This document shows positions 44,901-54,917 of a DNA stretch of 64,000 nt, piece after piece (positions within the stretch are counted from its first letter, which is position 1; the number at the start of each line of letters is the position of its first letter). The notes beneath the pieces are model-generated. The model had not been told where the DNA came from. It worked only from the letters and a program-made list of their open reading frames with translations, and did not search any database. Origin of the DNA: Atopobium massiliense (GTDB taxonomy: Bacteria > Actinomycetota > Coriobacteriia > Coriobacteriales > Atopobiaceae); assembly GCA_900343135.1 (NCBI GenBank), contig OPYK01000005.1:85136-149135 (forward strand). The letters are read 5' to 3'. Position numbers and translations under genes: made by a program.

Positions 44901-46187
44901 CTCGTCCGAAAAAATACCTGCCTCAGCAAGCTGCATAGCAAGTACCAGCTCGGGCATGGATACCGTTTTGTCGTCGCTATTGTGCTCGACCTGCGCTGTG
45001 CCAAACGTTGCGCCGCTCGCAGCTGCATCGGCTTCGCCGCCCATTGCATCGGCGTTTGCTTGCGCTGAGGCACCATCGGCAAGAAATCCCTGCTGCAGGT
45101 GTTCTACCTGGCTTTCTTCAAGATTAACGTCCTCGTCTTGGTCTATATATGGTACCACCGGCGAAAGATCCAAGCCCGCGCGCTCAAGCTCGCGATTATA
45201 AATTTGTGCCGTTTTTCGCGACTCCTGTGCTTGCCGCCGTTCAATATCAACAACATAGGTGCGAAGTGCGCCAATGGGGTCCATCGATTGCGCGAGAAAC
45301 TCCTTAAGTGCCTGCACATGGTATTCGTCATCATCGTCTTCGGTTGTGTGCGCGCCTGTGCCGGCATCTGCGCTGGTATCCTTGCTTTTGTCCGCGTTAT
45401 GAGCCATCGCGTCGTCGTTGTCCATCGCGCTATCGTCTGCATTGTTGGCATCTTCGTCCTCGTCGCGTTCGCTCATAATCGTGCGAAAATATTCCAAATC
45501 CTCATCGGTTGGAACAAATTCATCACAGTCGTATTCTGGCTCCGGCTCTTTGGGCACAACGTACGACGCAATTGAGCTGGTAATACCTATTTTTCCACGT
45601 GTTTTTGCGTGCGAGGGTAGAGCGTCTTCGTTGGTGTATGAGTCGTCGCGACCAAGCTCAAGCAGGTGTGTTGTGAGGGTTTGTTCAGCGGGTTTTTGCG
45701 TTTCTACTGCTGTGGTTGTTTGTGCAGCCGTTTCGGCCGCCGCAGCCTTTTCATGCTGTCCACCTGTTACATCTATTGCATCTGTTTCAGGTTGTCTATC
45801 TGTTGCAGGCTGACTATCTGTTGCAGCCGTTGCAGCTTGACCAGCTGTTGCAGCTGGCGATACAGCCGTTTTACGTTCAGTCATTACTGATGCTGCCTGA
45901 GCTGGTGCAGCGTCTGCACCCGCGTTGACCTCAACGTTTGCACCCGCGTCTGCCTGAGCATCAGCCGCTTTATCTGCTGCTTTGTGGCGTGCACTGTTTT
46001 TGCGCAAGACATCCCACACGCCCGCGCGATCCATAAGCTCCATGGCAAGCGCACCGGCACAGATTGCCCCTACAAGCAGCGCAAACCACAGCTCAGTATA
46101 CATATATGCTGCAACCAAAAAGAGTATACCTATGGACATACAAAGTATTCCAGCGTATACGCACGTTGTTTTTGTTAGTCGTACCAC
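41988..46187 (-). CDS. Unknown 1,399-residue membrane-anchored acidic protein with TPR-like region
   Basis: No family recognised. Two N-terminal membrane segments (about residues 9-29 and 33-50) are followed by an Ala/Asp/Thr-rich low-complexity stretch, acidic patches, a large globular region without known motifs (about 400-1000) and a helical repeat region resembling TPRs (about 1085-1200: YGEKQQLNKAIVQAQRLVDI, YYNMAHIQAYKHHQLAAKA). The last ~85 residues are Asp/Ser/Asn-rich. GTG 46187 is chosen because GAAAGGA lies five bases upstream and a promoter lies just ahead; longer in-frame starts (to 46361) would cover that promoter. Possibly a cell-envelope scaffold or regulator, but function is unknown. 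Confidence 0.75.
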   Translation of the reverse strand: MVRLTKTTCVYAGILCMSIGILFLVAAYMYTELWFALLVGAICAGALAMELMDRAGVWDVLRKNSARHKAADKAADAQADAGANVEVNAGADAAPAQAASVMTERKTAVSPAATAGQAATAATDSQPATDRQPETDAIDVTGGQHEKAAAAETAAQTTTAVETQKPAEQTLTTHLLELGRDDSYTNEDALPSHAKTRGKIGITSSIASYVVPKEPEPEYDCDEFVPTDEDLEYFRTIMSERDEDEDANNADDSAMDNDDAMAHNADKSKDTSADAGTGAHTTEDDDDEYHVQALKEFLAQSMDPIGALRTYVVDIERRQAQESRKTAQIYNRELERAGLDLSPVVPYIDQDEDVNLEESQVEHLQQGFLADGASAQANADAMGGEADAAASGATFGTAQVEHNSDDKTVSMPELVLAMQLAEAGIFSDEANLDDVRVVIPPASGLFYLQQQKPTSDLLQRIQIEKIETALNLFLLFTKYYPENTYYEPADVLNFQQTYARNICAFTERISEPFYLNKNDMMQEHTVDTEWNVRQSLAYVIETLQLPYRLRADFRCNVKDGNVAIEFFATHEDALPYLTTMGSVDADPACETSAGAAGTAGTAGGADAAGFVGKTTTDDSQYAEYDYRKIFPHIPLAKSFRQHPTLHIVQSPFIRKHTNDEHADDNSTFHLRVLDAMLVSLVTTESVHDILHNAYINIIDKQLARIAKNPSRYDTSEERQRAALLAIREDDMAYNESYLIPAGKAVRRKDASAYTLRVALLLASFAFRASTRIQHVWVQAVRESTTRKDYVLSVDFDRARMANIDLHHTENLQAIYHRFVPAMRYEDAVLRPILPLCNIEDQRFCPARRYTSIQDNTTKLRAAAARALGSKYASGLTISQNERAMYIGQELLGNLYSAATSTCAYEHNVRELFACAKKYNDPLIDEAARRCAAKLVHQELACEPAAIVNEFVSGGALNTACKQAVKACNRRRYDAVINLLEPIIDTVDMNDTYVSDEQVSWQYFANYVDRARYNVECDAERAWRAHAAKYAGVQASGTAGAQAVGDGRTRIDKRTSKFPARTGLVSNVRNVRHNKTVMLVPDALFEARMCLSVAYGEKQQLNKAIVQAQRLVDIAPVDTRARMVLINSLVHAKKVDEAQTQICQLMQLAHENESLAFAYYNMAHIQAYKHHQLAAKACYDLAVHFLPELEEASATPAHMYLSEGRIVPVIIHNDGFDVEHIPTDDIQEILQAYNIPIAPTKQTISFLLKGTKAAINAELFSVARNFVRHMFNLTQDDVFVGIARSIERSPQERQLELGVKEKQALAQALEDAAAAAGGSAGGSFSGRDGGDDSRGDGSFNSDNSDDNDDDNHYDDNPFGTGSYNPFSSDDYPQDNDSDDSDDSDDDFDGSDDTDDSDSDF

Positions 46188-46214
46188 ACTGATCCTTTCG
46201 ATACATCTTTTTAG

Positions 46215-46244
46215 TATATAGCTAGTTATACCCACCATTGCCAA
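46215..46244 (-). promoter_or_regulatory. Promoter of the 1,399-residue protein gene
   Basis: On the minus strand: TTGGCA, 18 bases, TATATA (with an overlapping TATACT). It predicts a start of transcription about 20 bases before the GTG start. Confidence 0.5.
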
Positions 46245-46397
46245 AGGCTGCAGGTATTCACTCAATATATGTAAGTATATAGATGTAATTAAAAGGATGC
46301 GCTGCGTAATAAATAGGTTGAAGTACGTGCGGTTGTATCCGTTGCTGAAGGCTCGCACCATGCCGCCTTGTGCGCCCTGGCGTGCGTGTTAAACGTG

Positions 46398-46727
46398 CTA
46401 TTTTGAGTGGCAGCAGCAGCCTTTGTGTGCGCGCGTTTTGTGCGTAGATGATTGGCGCGTGGTAACCGTTTCGTTCATTTTTGTTACCATACGTTGTGCT
46501 ACGGGACATTGCATGCTTGCAGCTCCGTCACCTGCTGCCATACGTATGCTCGTGTTTTTACGCGATTTTGTACCTAGGAAGGGCACTGCGCTTAGATGTG
46601 CCGGGCACGCGTTTTTCGACCCGCAGCTATCGCATCCGCTGCCAACAACACCGCGTGCAATGTGCAAAATGCCGCGCACAAACAGCGCGCCTATACACGC
46701 AAGTAATATGTAGTCGATACCGTGCAT
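46398..46727 (-). CDS. Small Cys-rich membrane protein, FeoB-associated type
   Basis: 109 residues: one N-terminal membrane helix (about residues 4-23, YILLACIGALFV), then a Cys pattern CDSCGSKNACP, a charged middle and a CCC triplet near the end. The helix-plus-Cys layout resembles FeoB-associated Cys-rich membrane proteins, though those usually have about 50-70 residues and lie beside feoB, which is not in this window. AAAGGAC precedes ATG 46727 at good spacing. It faces the same way as the large unknown gene and is 210 bases upstream of it. Confidence 0.65.
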   Translation of the reverse strand: MHGIDYILLACIGALFVRGILHIARGVVGSGCDSCGSKNACPAHLSAVPFLGTKSRKNTSIRMAAGDGAASMQCPVAQRMVTKMNETVTTRQSSTHKTRAHKGCCCHSK

Positions 46728-47000
46728 GCTTGTCCTTTACTATATAAAACTGCCGATAATAATGTGTATGAACATTTTAAGATTACTTTCAGCATATAGG
46801 CATGCTCATAGCTGCTTTGACATAATACCTTCGCAAAGCTGTAGATGTGCACGTTTTGCACACATCGCTATCCGTTGCTCGTAGCTGCGTACATGGTGCA
46901 ATTGTGGTGGATATTAGCTTTTATAGTTCGATTTTTCAAAAAACTCTGCAGTTTGGAATGATTATGAGAAACTATCTAAAACACGGTATAAGGAGGTTGT

Positions 47001-48359
47001 ATGAGCAGCAACAAGAATGTCGATTTTGTTTTACGGACGGTGGAAAAGCGCGGCGTCCGCTTTGTTCGTTTATGGTTTACCGATGTGCTTGGGTCGCTCA
47101 AGTCGCTTTCTATTTCGTCTGAGGATCTCGAAGAAGCGTTTGAGGAAGGCGTTGGCTTTGACGGATCGGCTGTTGAGGGCTTTATGCCTCAGGAGCAGTC
47201 GGACATGTTGGCGTTTCCCGATCCGATGACGTTTCAGATTTTGCCGTGGCGCACGCAAGACGACGATCGCGTTGCGCGTATTATTTGCGATATTAAAACC
47301 CCACGTCGCGAGCCATTTTTGGGTGATCCGCGTTCGTGCTTAGCGCGTATTTTTGCCGCTGCTCAAGATAAAGGCTACGTGCTTAACGTGGGTCCTAAGA
47401 TTGACTACTTTTATTTTGACCGCTCGCGTCATGGCGTTGACGTGCGTCCAACACCGCTTGATACTGCAGGCTATTTTGACCTTACGGCGTCCGACTCGTC
47501 TACCGATTTGCGCAGAAGTACCACCACTATGCTTGAGCGCATGAGCATTCCTATCCAATATTCCTATCATTCAAATGCGCCCTCGCAAAACAGTGTTGAG
47601 CTGCGCTATACGGACGCGATGAGCTGCGCCGATAACATTATGACGGCGCGCTTGGTTATTCGTCAGCAGGCGTTCGAAAATGGACTGATGGCGTCGTTTA
47701 TGCCAAAGCCATTTACCGAGCATTCGGGTTCGAGCATGTATTTGTATCAGTCGCTTTTCGATCAAGAGGGAACTAACCTGTTTTGGGCGCCAAAAACAAC
47801 AAACGTTGCGCACTTATCACCCCTTGCACAGCATTACGTAGCAGGGCTTTTAAAGTATGCGCCCGAATTTACCCTTATTACCAATCCGTGCGTTAACTCA
47901 TATAAACGCCTGGTAGCTAATGGTGAAGTGCCGGTGTACACCACTTGGGGCCGCAAAAACCGTTCGGCGCTGGTGCGCGTGCCAATGCACAAACCGGGCA
48001 AGCATCAATCTACCCGTGTTGAGCTGCGCAGCCCCGACCCAACAGCAAATCCTTATCTTGCACTTGCAGTTTCGCTGGCAGCTGGTATGAAGGGTATTGA
48101 GGAAAACCTCGATATGCCTGTAGAAGCGCCCATCGATATTGAAAAGTTGAGCGTTGAGGAGCGTCGCGAGCAGGGTTATTTGCGTCTGCCAAAGAGCTTG
48201 GGAGAGGCTATTGCACTGTTTGAGCAAAGTGATTTTTGTAAGGAAGTGCTAGGCGAGCACGTATATTCCTACGTGTTAAGCGAAAAGAAAAAAGAGTGGG
48301 ACGAGTACTGTTCTGTTGTTACCGACTGGGAGTGTAAAAAGTTTTACATTGGCGTGTAA
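47001..48359 (+). CDS. glnA: Glutamine synthetase, type I
   Basis: Makes glutamine from glutamate, ammonia and ATP, the main ammonia-assimilation step. VEGFDGSA-type loop (GFDGSAVEGF), the ATP-site FMPKPFTEHSGSSMH-like stretch and the adjoining NPCVNSYKRL are present. 452 residues suits the GSI group. AAGGAGG precedes ATG 47001. TTGACA at 46817-46822 could be a -35 box but lacks a good -10. An orphan OmpR-type regulator follows and may control it. Confidence 0.96.
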   Translation: MSSNKNVDFVLRTVEKRGVRFVRLWFTDVLGSLKSLSISSEDLEEAFEEGVGFDGSAVEGFMPQEQSDMLAFPDPMTFQILPWRTQDDDRVARIICDIKTPRREPFLGDPRSCLARIFAAAQDKGYVLNVGPKIDYFYFDRSRHGVDVRPTPLDTAGYFDLTASDSSTDLRRSTTTMLERMSIPIQYSYHSNAPSQNSVELRYTDAMSCADNIMTARLVIRQQAFENGLMASFMPKPFTEHSGSSMYLYQSLFDQEGTNLFWAPKTTNVAHLSPLAQHYVAGLLKYAPEFTLITNPCVNSYKRLVANGEVPVYTTWGRKNRSALVRVPMHKPGKHQSTRVELRSPDPTANPYLALAVSLAAGMKGIEENLDMPVEAPIDIEKLSVEERREQGYLRLPKSLGEAIALFEQSDFCKEVLGEHVYSYVLSEKKKEWDEYCSVVTDWECKKFYIGV

Positions 48360-48365
48360 CTGCAA

Positions 48366-48415
48366 AAGTTCAAGTTCAAGTTCAAGCAAAGTTCAAGTTC
48401 AGGTAAAGGTTCAAG
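48366..48415. repeat. Short GTTCAA-type tandem repeats
   Basis: The hexamer AAGTTC/GTTCAA recurs six times within about 50 bases after glnA, partly in perfect tandem. It looks like a microsatellite. Confidence 0.7.
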
Positions 48416-48508
48416 CAGAGGGTAACGAAGAAACTAACAGTTCAAGTAGGGGCTAACACGTAGAGACTGCATCACAAGTGGCTGCTCTACTTAAGGGAAG
48501 GAAGCGCA

Positions 48509-49183
48509 ATGCACCATAAAAATATCTTATTTGTGGCAGAAACACGACGATGCGTTCCTATTATGCGCGAATTAAAACAGGCACTTGACGTGTCCATTCT
48601 TTCAAGCGCATCTGCTACGCTGCCGCAAGCGCTTAACAGTGAGCATGTATTCGACTGTATTATTATCGACATGCAAGATATTCAAAATGATGTATACACT
48701 CGCATTGACGCTTACATAGCCGAGCACCCTACGGTTGGTACGCTGGTGGTTCAAGACAAAAACGCCCTTAACAAGCTGCGGTTTTTTAATAACACCAAAA
48801 ACGATTTTATTGTAAGCGATGCATCGGCGCACGAGTTTCAGGCACGATGTGCGCTGCTTATGTGGAACGGCGGCGAAGAAGCGCCCGATGATGAAATTAG
48901 CATCGACAACATGACCATTAATCTTGCCACCTACCAGGTATATATCGACGACAAACCGGTTGACCTTACGCTGATGGAGTATTCGCTGCTGTCGTTTTTG
49001 GCGTCGCATCCGGGTCGTGCGTACTCACGCGAAAAGCTGCTTCATCAAGTGTGGGGCTTTGAATATTGCGGTGGTACGCGCACGGTTGACGTGCATATAC
49101 GTCGCGTGCGCTCAAAAGTAGGTCCGCAAGTTGCATCGCACATTGGCACCGTGCGTGGCGTTGGCTATCTTTTCCGCGCGTAA
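48509..49183 (+). CDS. OmpR-family orphan regulator, GlnR-like
   Basis: The C-terminal winged helix (LTLMEYSLLSFLASHPGR, VDVHIRRVRSKV, TVRGVGYLF) is typical of OmpR/PhoB DNA-binding domains. The N-terminal receiver-like domain keeps only one acidic site (IIIDMQDI) and lacks the usual DD pair and Lys, so classic phosphorylation is unlikely. No sensor kinase is adjacent. In actinobacteria GlnR, which controls glnA and nitrogen genes, is an orphan OmpR protein with a degenerate pocket; its place right after glnA makes that reading attractive but unproven. 224 residues. Confidence 0.8.
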   Translation: MHHKNILFVAETRRCVPIMRELKQALDVSILSSASATLPQALNSEHVFDCIIIDMQDIQNDVYTRIDAYIAEHPTVGTLVVQDKNALNKLRFFNNTKNDFIVSDASAHEFQARCALLMWNGGEEAPDDEISIDNMTINLATYQVYIDDKPVDLTLMEYSLLSFLASHPGRAYSREKLLHQVWGFEYCGGTRTVDVHIRRVRSKVGPQVASHIGTVRGVGYLFRA

Positions 49184-49215
49184 AACATACACGTATGCGC
49201 TCATAAGGAGCAGAT

Positions 49216-49239
49216 ATGGTATACGCAGGTTTTCGTTAA
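49216..49239 (+). CDS. Possible 7-residue leader peptide ORF
   Basis: ATAAGGAGCAGAT precedes an ATG that opens MVYAGFR and a TAA stop, so the ribosome site is good but the frame is very short. It could be a leader peptide or the relic of a lost start. It lies between the regulator and htrA. Confidence 0.2.
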   Translation: MVYAGFR

Positions 49240-49335
49240 GCTTACATACAGCTATGTGGATGCATTTCGTGCATCAGCTTAAATACGATTCAGTATCGCG
49301 TATAGCGCGTGTGTTTGCGCGCGTGCCCATGCAGG

Positions 49336-49352
49336 GTGGCTATAATAGCCAC
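49336..49352 (+). promoter_or_regulatory. htrA promoter -10 box inside a perfect palindrome
   Basis: GTGGCTATAATAGCCAC has 8-bp arms around one central base and contains a consensus TATAAT (49341-49346), about 50 bases before the htrA start codon. TTGCGC 20 bases upstream is the best -35. A dyad over the -10 box is what a repressor operator looks like; no candidate protein is identified. Confidence 0.6.
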
Positions 49353-49396
49353 AACGCCACCGTGCGCATACGATTTGCTACAGAAAGGTAGTTACT

Positions 49397-50962
49397 ATGA
49401 GCAACGATATACATAACGAACACGAATGCTCATCGGCTACAGAACCGATAATGCCCACCGTTTCTCATGTGGGCGATGATGTAGAGCATGCTGCACCAAC
49501 CATGCCACTGCAAACGGCGCAGGATAAGGCACCTGTTGTGCCTGTATGTGCTCCCGCCTCGGGCGTGCAACCTGGTGCGCCTGATGCGATTGCCGAGCCT
49601 GTTGTCCCCGTAGCTCCCGTTGCAGCCGCCACGCCGCGTGTAGCCGCAGCTCCCGCCGCCACGTCTGCGATGCCCGTTCCACCCCAGATGTCTACGCCTG
49701 CCTCACACGCACACAAGCCCACATCCGCACCCGCGCGCAAACTCGAACATATTGCATGTGCCCTGCTTATTGTGGTTATTGTTATCGCCACTGCGGTGTT
49801 TGGGTTTAATCAAATTAAATCGTATGTAAGTAAGTACGATAACACCGCTGCAAGCATAAACGCCCAGCAGCAATCTTCTGCAGGCCCAGGTCAGCCTATC
49901 GATGTAACTACTGCGCGCGAAGCTGCAAAAAAAGCGTTGCCAAGTGTTGTATCAATTGGTGTTGCCAAGCAGGATGCCTCGGGCGTGGGCTCGGGTGTGC
50001 TGCTCGATAAAGACGGCAATATTCTTACAAATTACCACGTAATTGAGGGTGCGCAAAAAGTTTCGGTAACTATCGGCAACAAAACGTACCCAGCGCAGGT
50101 TGTAGGTAGCGATCCTTCTAGCGACCTTGCGGTTGTAAAGGCCGATCTTAAAGGTGCTCAAGTAACGCCTATTAAAACTGCCGATTCAGATAAGCTGCAG
50201 GTGGGCGATTGGGTGATGTCGGTTGGTAGTCCTTACGGCTTAAACCAGTCTGTTTCTGCAGGTATCGTAAGCTCTCTTGCGCGCAACCAGTCGCTTACCA
50301 CCAAGGGCGGCGCAACTACGCTGTACACCAACCTCATCCAAACCGACGCCTCAATTAATCCGGGTAACTCCGGCGGTGCGCTGGTAAATAGTTCGGGCGA
50401 GCTTGTGGGCATCTGCACACTGTTTTCGTCTACGTCGGGCGCGTTTTCGGGCATTGGATTTGCTATTCCGTCTAACTATGCAACCAGTGTTGCTCAAAAA
50501 ATAATTAAGGGCGAAAAAGTAACTCACGCCTATATTGGTTTGTCGATGCAAACCATTAATCCGCAAAACGCGGAGCACTACCGCCTGCCGGTGAGTGCCG
50601 GTGCGTTTGTAGCCGACGTTGCGCAAGGCGGTCCTGCCGAAAAAGCGGGCATTCAGCGTGGCGACATTATTACCAAGGTTAACGATAAGGCAATTACCTC
50701 GGCAGATAGCATGTTGCTTGAAGTGCGTTCGCACGAAATTGGGCAAACAATTGCTGTTACGGTAAAGCGTGGCGAAGAAGAAAAAACATTCAATGTAACG
50801 TTGGGCTCTGATGAGCAGTTGCAAGAGCTGCAAAAAAAGATGCAGCAGCAACGTATGCAGCAGCAACAAGGAAATCCGCTGGGTGCGCCTGACGGCAATG
50901 GCGGCATGAATAAGCAGGAGCTTATACAAAAGCTAAAAGAGTACTTGCAAGAGCTAAACTAG
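49397..50962 (+). CDS. htrA: Membrane-anchored HtrA/DegP-type serine protease
   Basis: Envelope quality-control protease. A ~115-residue Pro/Ala/Val-rich cytoplasmic part precedes one membrane helix (about 116-138), a trypsin-like domain and one PDZ domain. Catalytic residues: His in TNYHVIEGA, Asp in SSDLAVVKAD, Ser in NPGNSGGALV. The PDZ region includes GPAEKAGIQRGD. A Gln/Met-rich coiled-coil-like tail of about 60 residues after the PDZ is unusual. GAAAGG precedes ATG 49397. A palindromic operator over the promoter suggests stress regulation. Confidence 0.93.
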   Translation: MSNDIHNEHECSSATEPIMPTVSHVGDDVEHAAPTMPLQTAQDKAPVVPVCAPASGVQPGAPDAIAEPVVPVAPVAAATPRVAAAPAATSAMPVPPQMSTPASHAHKPTSAPARKLEHIACALLIVVIVIATAVFGFNQIKSYVSKYDNTAASINAQQQSSAGPGQPIDVTTAREAAKKALPSVVSIGVAKQDASGVGSGVLLDKDGNILTNYHVIEGAQKVSVTIGNKTYPAQVVGSDPSSDLAVVKADLKGAQVTPIKTADSDKLQVGDWVMSVGSPYGLNQSVSAGIVSSLARNQSLTTKGGATTLYTNLIQTDASINPGNSGGALVNSSGELVGICTLFSSTSGAFSGIGFAIPSNYATSVAQKIIKGEKVTHAYIGLSMQTINPQNAEHYRLPVSAGAFVADVAQGGPAEKAGIQRGDIITKVNDKAITSADSMLLEVRSHEIGQTIAVTVKRGEEEKTFNVTLGSDEQLQELQKKMQQQRMQQQQGNPLGAPDGNGGMNKQELIQKLKEYLQELN

Positions 50963-50981
50963 CATGCTTGTGCGCTGAGCG

Positions 50982-51024
50982 GCAGCTGCGGCGTAGCGGA
51001 AGTGAGTAGCTGCGCCGTAGCTGC
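50982..51024 (+). other. Long hairpin between htrA and ligA
   Basis: GCAGCTGCGGCG pairs with CGCCGTAGCTGC (one G-T wobble) around a 19-base loop. No T-run follows, so it may be a processing signal or a weak terminator. Several further GTAGCTGCG-like units surround it. Confidence 0.45.
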
Positions 51025-51031
51025 GTCGTAA

Positions 51032-53572
<2,541 letters not shown>

Positions 53573-53700
53573 GTGTCCGTTCGTGCACATGTCGTATGCT
53601 TTTTGCACAGATTGTGTGACATCGCAAGCACGCGGGCAGTATCGTTCATACTGTACTTGGCAGTTTGCCCGAGCACAACGAAAGGTATTAAAGGAGTATT

Positions 53701-54654
53701 ATGAGCAGCGAACATACATTAGCCGATACGCGTCAAGCATCAAGTGCCTTTGGCTTATCTGTGAGCGAAGGTCACATGCCGTATCTTGGATACAAAACAT
53801 ACTATCGTGTGGTAGGCGACATCGAAGCATCCCTTGCAGCTGGCATGGCTCCTCTTGTGGTTTTGCATGGTGGTCCAGGTTCTACCCACAATAACCTCGA
53901 AGTTCTCGACGAACTTGGCTTAAATGGTCGTGCCATCGTGTTTTATGACCAGCTTGGTTGCGGTAAGTCCTACCTTGCCAATCATCCCGAATTGTGGGTT
54001 GCGCAAACGTGGGTAAACGAGCTCAAAGCGCTTATTAACCACCTTAACATCAGCGAATATTACCTGCTCGGACAGTCGTGGGGCGGCATGCTGCTGCTTG
54101 AGTACACGCTGCAAACAAAGCCGCAGGGTCTTAAGGGCTGCATTCTTTCGTCTACGCTGCCTGCCTCTCAACTTTGGGCGAGCGAAAACCATCGCCAGGC
54201 GCGCATGTTGCCACTCTCTGAATGGAGTGCGCTGTGTGCGGCTGAGCGTACGGGCGATTTTTCGTCGCAGGCATATCAGCAGGCAATTGACCACTTTATG
54301 GAGTTGCACTGCTGCGATTCTTCGTATGATGAGGATGCACCCGAGTGTTTGCGCCGCAAAAAGAAATTTGGTCAAGAGGCATATGAGGTGGCGTGGGGTC
54401 CCAACGAGCTTAACGCAACGGGTACGCTGGCCTCGTGGAATGTTATTGATAGGTTGCACGAAATTGAGCAGCCAACGCTTATTATTAGCGGTACCGACGA
54501 CGAGTGCACGCCGCTTATTGCAAAAACCATGTACGACGCAATACCGCACAGTACCTGGGAGTTGTTTGAGGGCTGCCGTCACATGTGCTATATTGACGAC
54601 AATCCGCGTTACATTCGTGTGGTAAAGCATTTTCTTGAGAAAAACGATAAGTAA
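53701..54654 (+). CDS. Proline iminopeptidase-type alpha/beta hydrolase
   Basis: S33-family hydrolase that removes N-terminal residues or cleaves small amide substrates in the cytosol. The oxyanion loop HGGPGSTHNN, nucleophile elbow GQSWGG (Ser), Asp in SGTDDECTP and His in GCRHMCYI complete the catalytic set. FYDQLGCGKS is typical of the family. 317 residues. AAGGAG precedes ATG 53701. It appears monocistronic. Confidence 0.87.
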   Translation: MSSEHTLADTRQASSAFGLSVSEGHMPYLGYKTYYRVVGDIEASLAAGMAPLVVLHGGPGSTHNNLEVLDELGLNGRAIVFYDQLGCGKSYLANHPELWVAQTWVNELKALINHLNISEYYLLGQSWGGMLLLEYTLQTKPQGLKGCILSSTLPASQLWASENHRQARMLPLSEWSALCAAERTGDFSSQAYQQAIDHFMELHCCDSSYDEDAPECLRRKKKFGQEAYEVAWGPNELNATGTLASWNVIDRLHEIEQPTLIISGTDDECTPLIAKTMYDAIPHSTWELFEGCRHMCYIDDNPRYIRVVKHFLEKNDK

Positions 54655-54729
54655 AAGCAGGTTGTAACTCGTTTGCGCTCGCGCGTGCAGCTTGCGTGTT
54701 GCCTGCTGTGCGCGCGGGCGCATTATGCT

Positions 54730-54804
54730 GCACTTTTTCAGCAATTTCTGAAAAGTGCACAGTAAATCGTCTGAAAAGTGCATAATGATTTGTCTGAAAA
54801 GTGC
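54730..54804. repeat. 23-bp-period direct repeats with one inverted copy
   Basis: TCTGAAAAGTGC occurs at 54747, 54770 and 54793, exactly 23 bases apart, with changing 11-base spacers. An inverted near-copy (GCACTTTTTCAG, 54730-54741) can form a hairpin with the first unit. The block lies in the gap between two convergent genes. Confidence 0.8.
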
Positions 54805-54808
54805 TCAA

Positions 54809-54847
54809 TAAAAAATGCAGCCAGCACGTATGCTAGCTGCATTATTT
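54809..54847 (-). terminator. Terminator of the aldolase gene, possibly bidirectional
   Basis: TGCAGCCAGCA / TGCTAGCTGCA stem (one wobble) with a 4-base loop. On the minus strand it is followed by a run of T (seven A on the plus strand); on the plus side ATTATTT follows. Confidence 0.8.
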
Positions 54848-54917
54848 AGTTCGACCGTGTTTACTGCACTACGGCACGCGTGCTGCAGATAATATGCAGG
54901 TAGAAGCCTTGCGGCGG

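Noticed and set aside
46188..46361. Longer N-terminus for the 1,399-residue protein
   Set aside because: It would lie over a promoter-like sequence and lacks a ribosome site, whereas GTG 46187 has a good one.
54747..54804. Possible CRISPR array
   Set aside because: Units of 12 bp with 11-base spacers are far too short, there are only three, and no cas gene is nearby.
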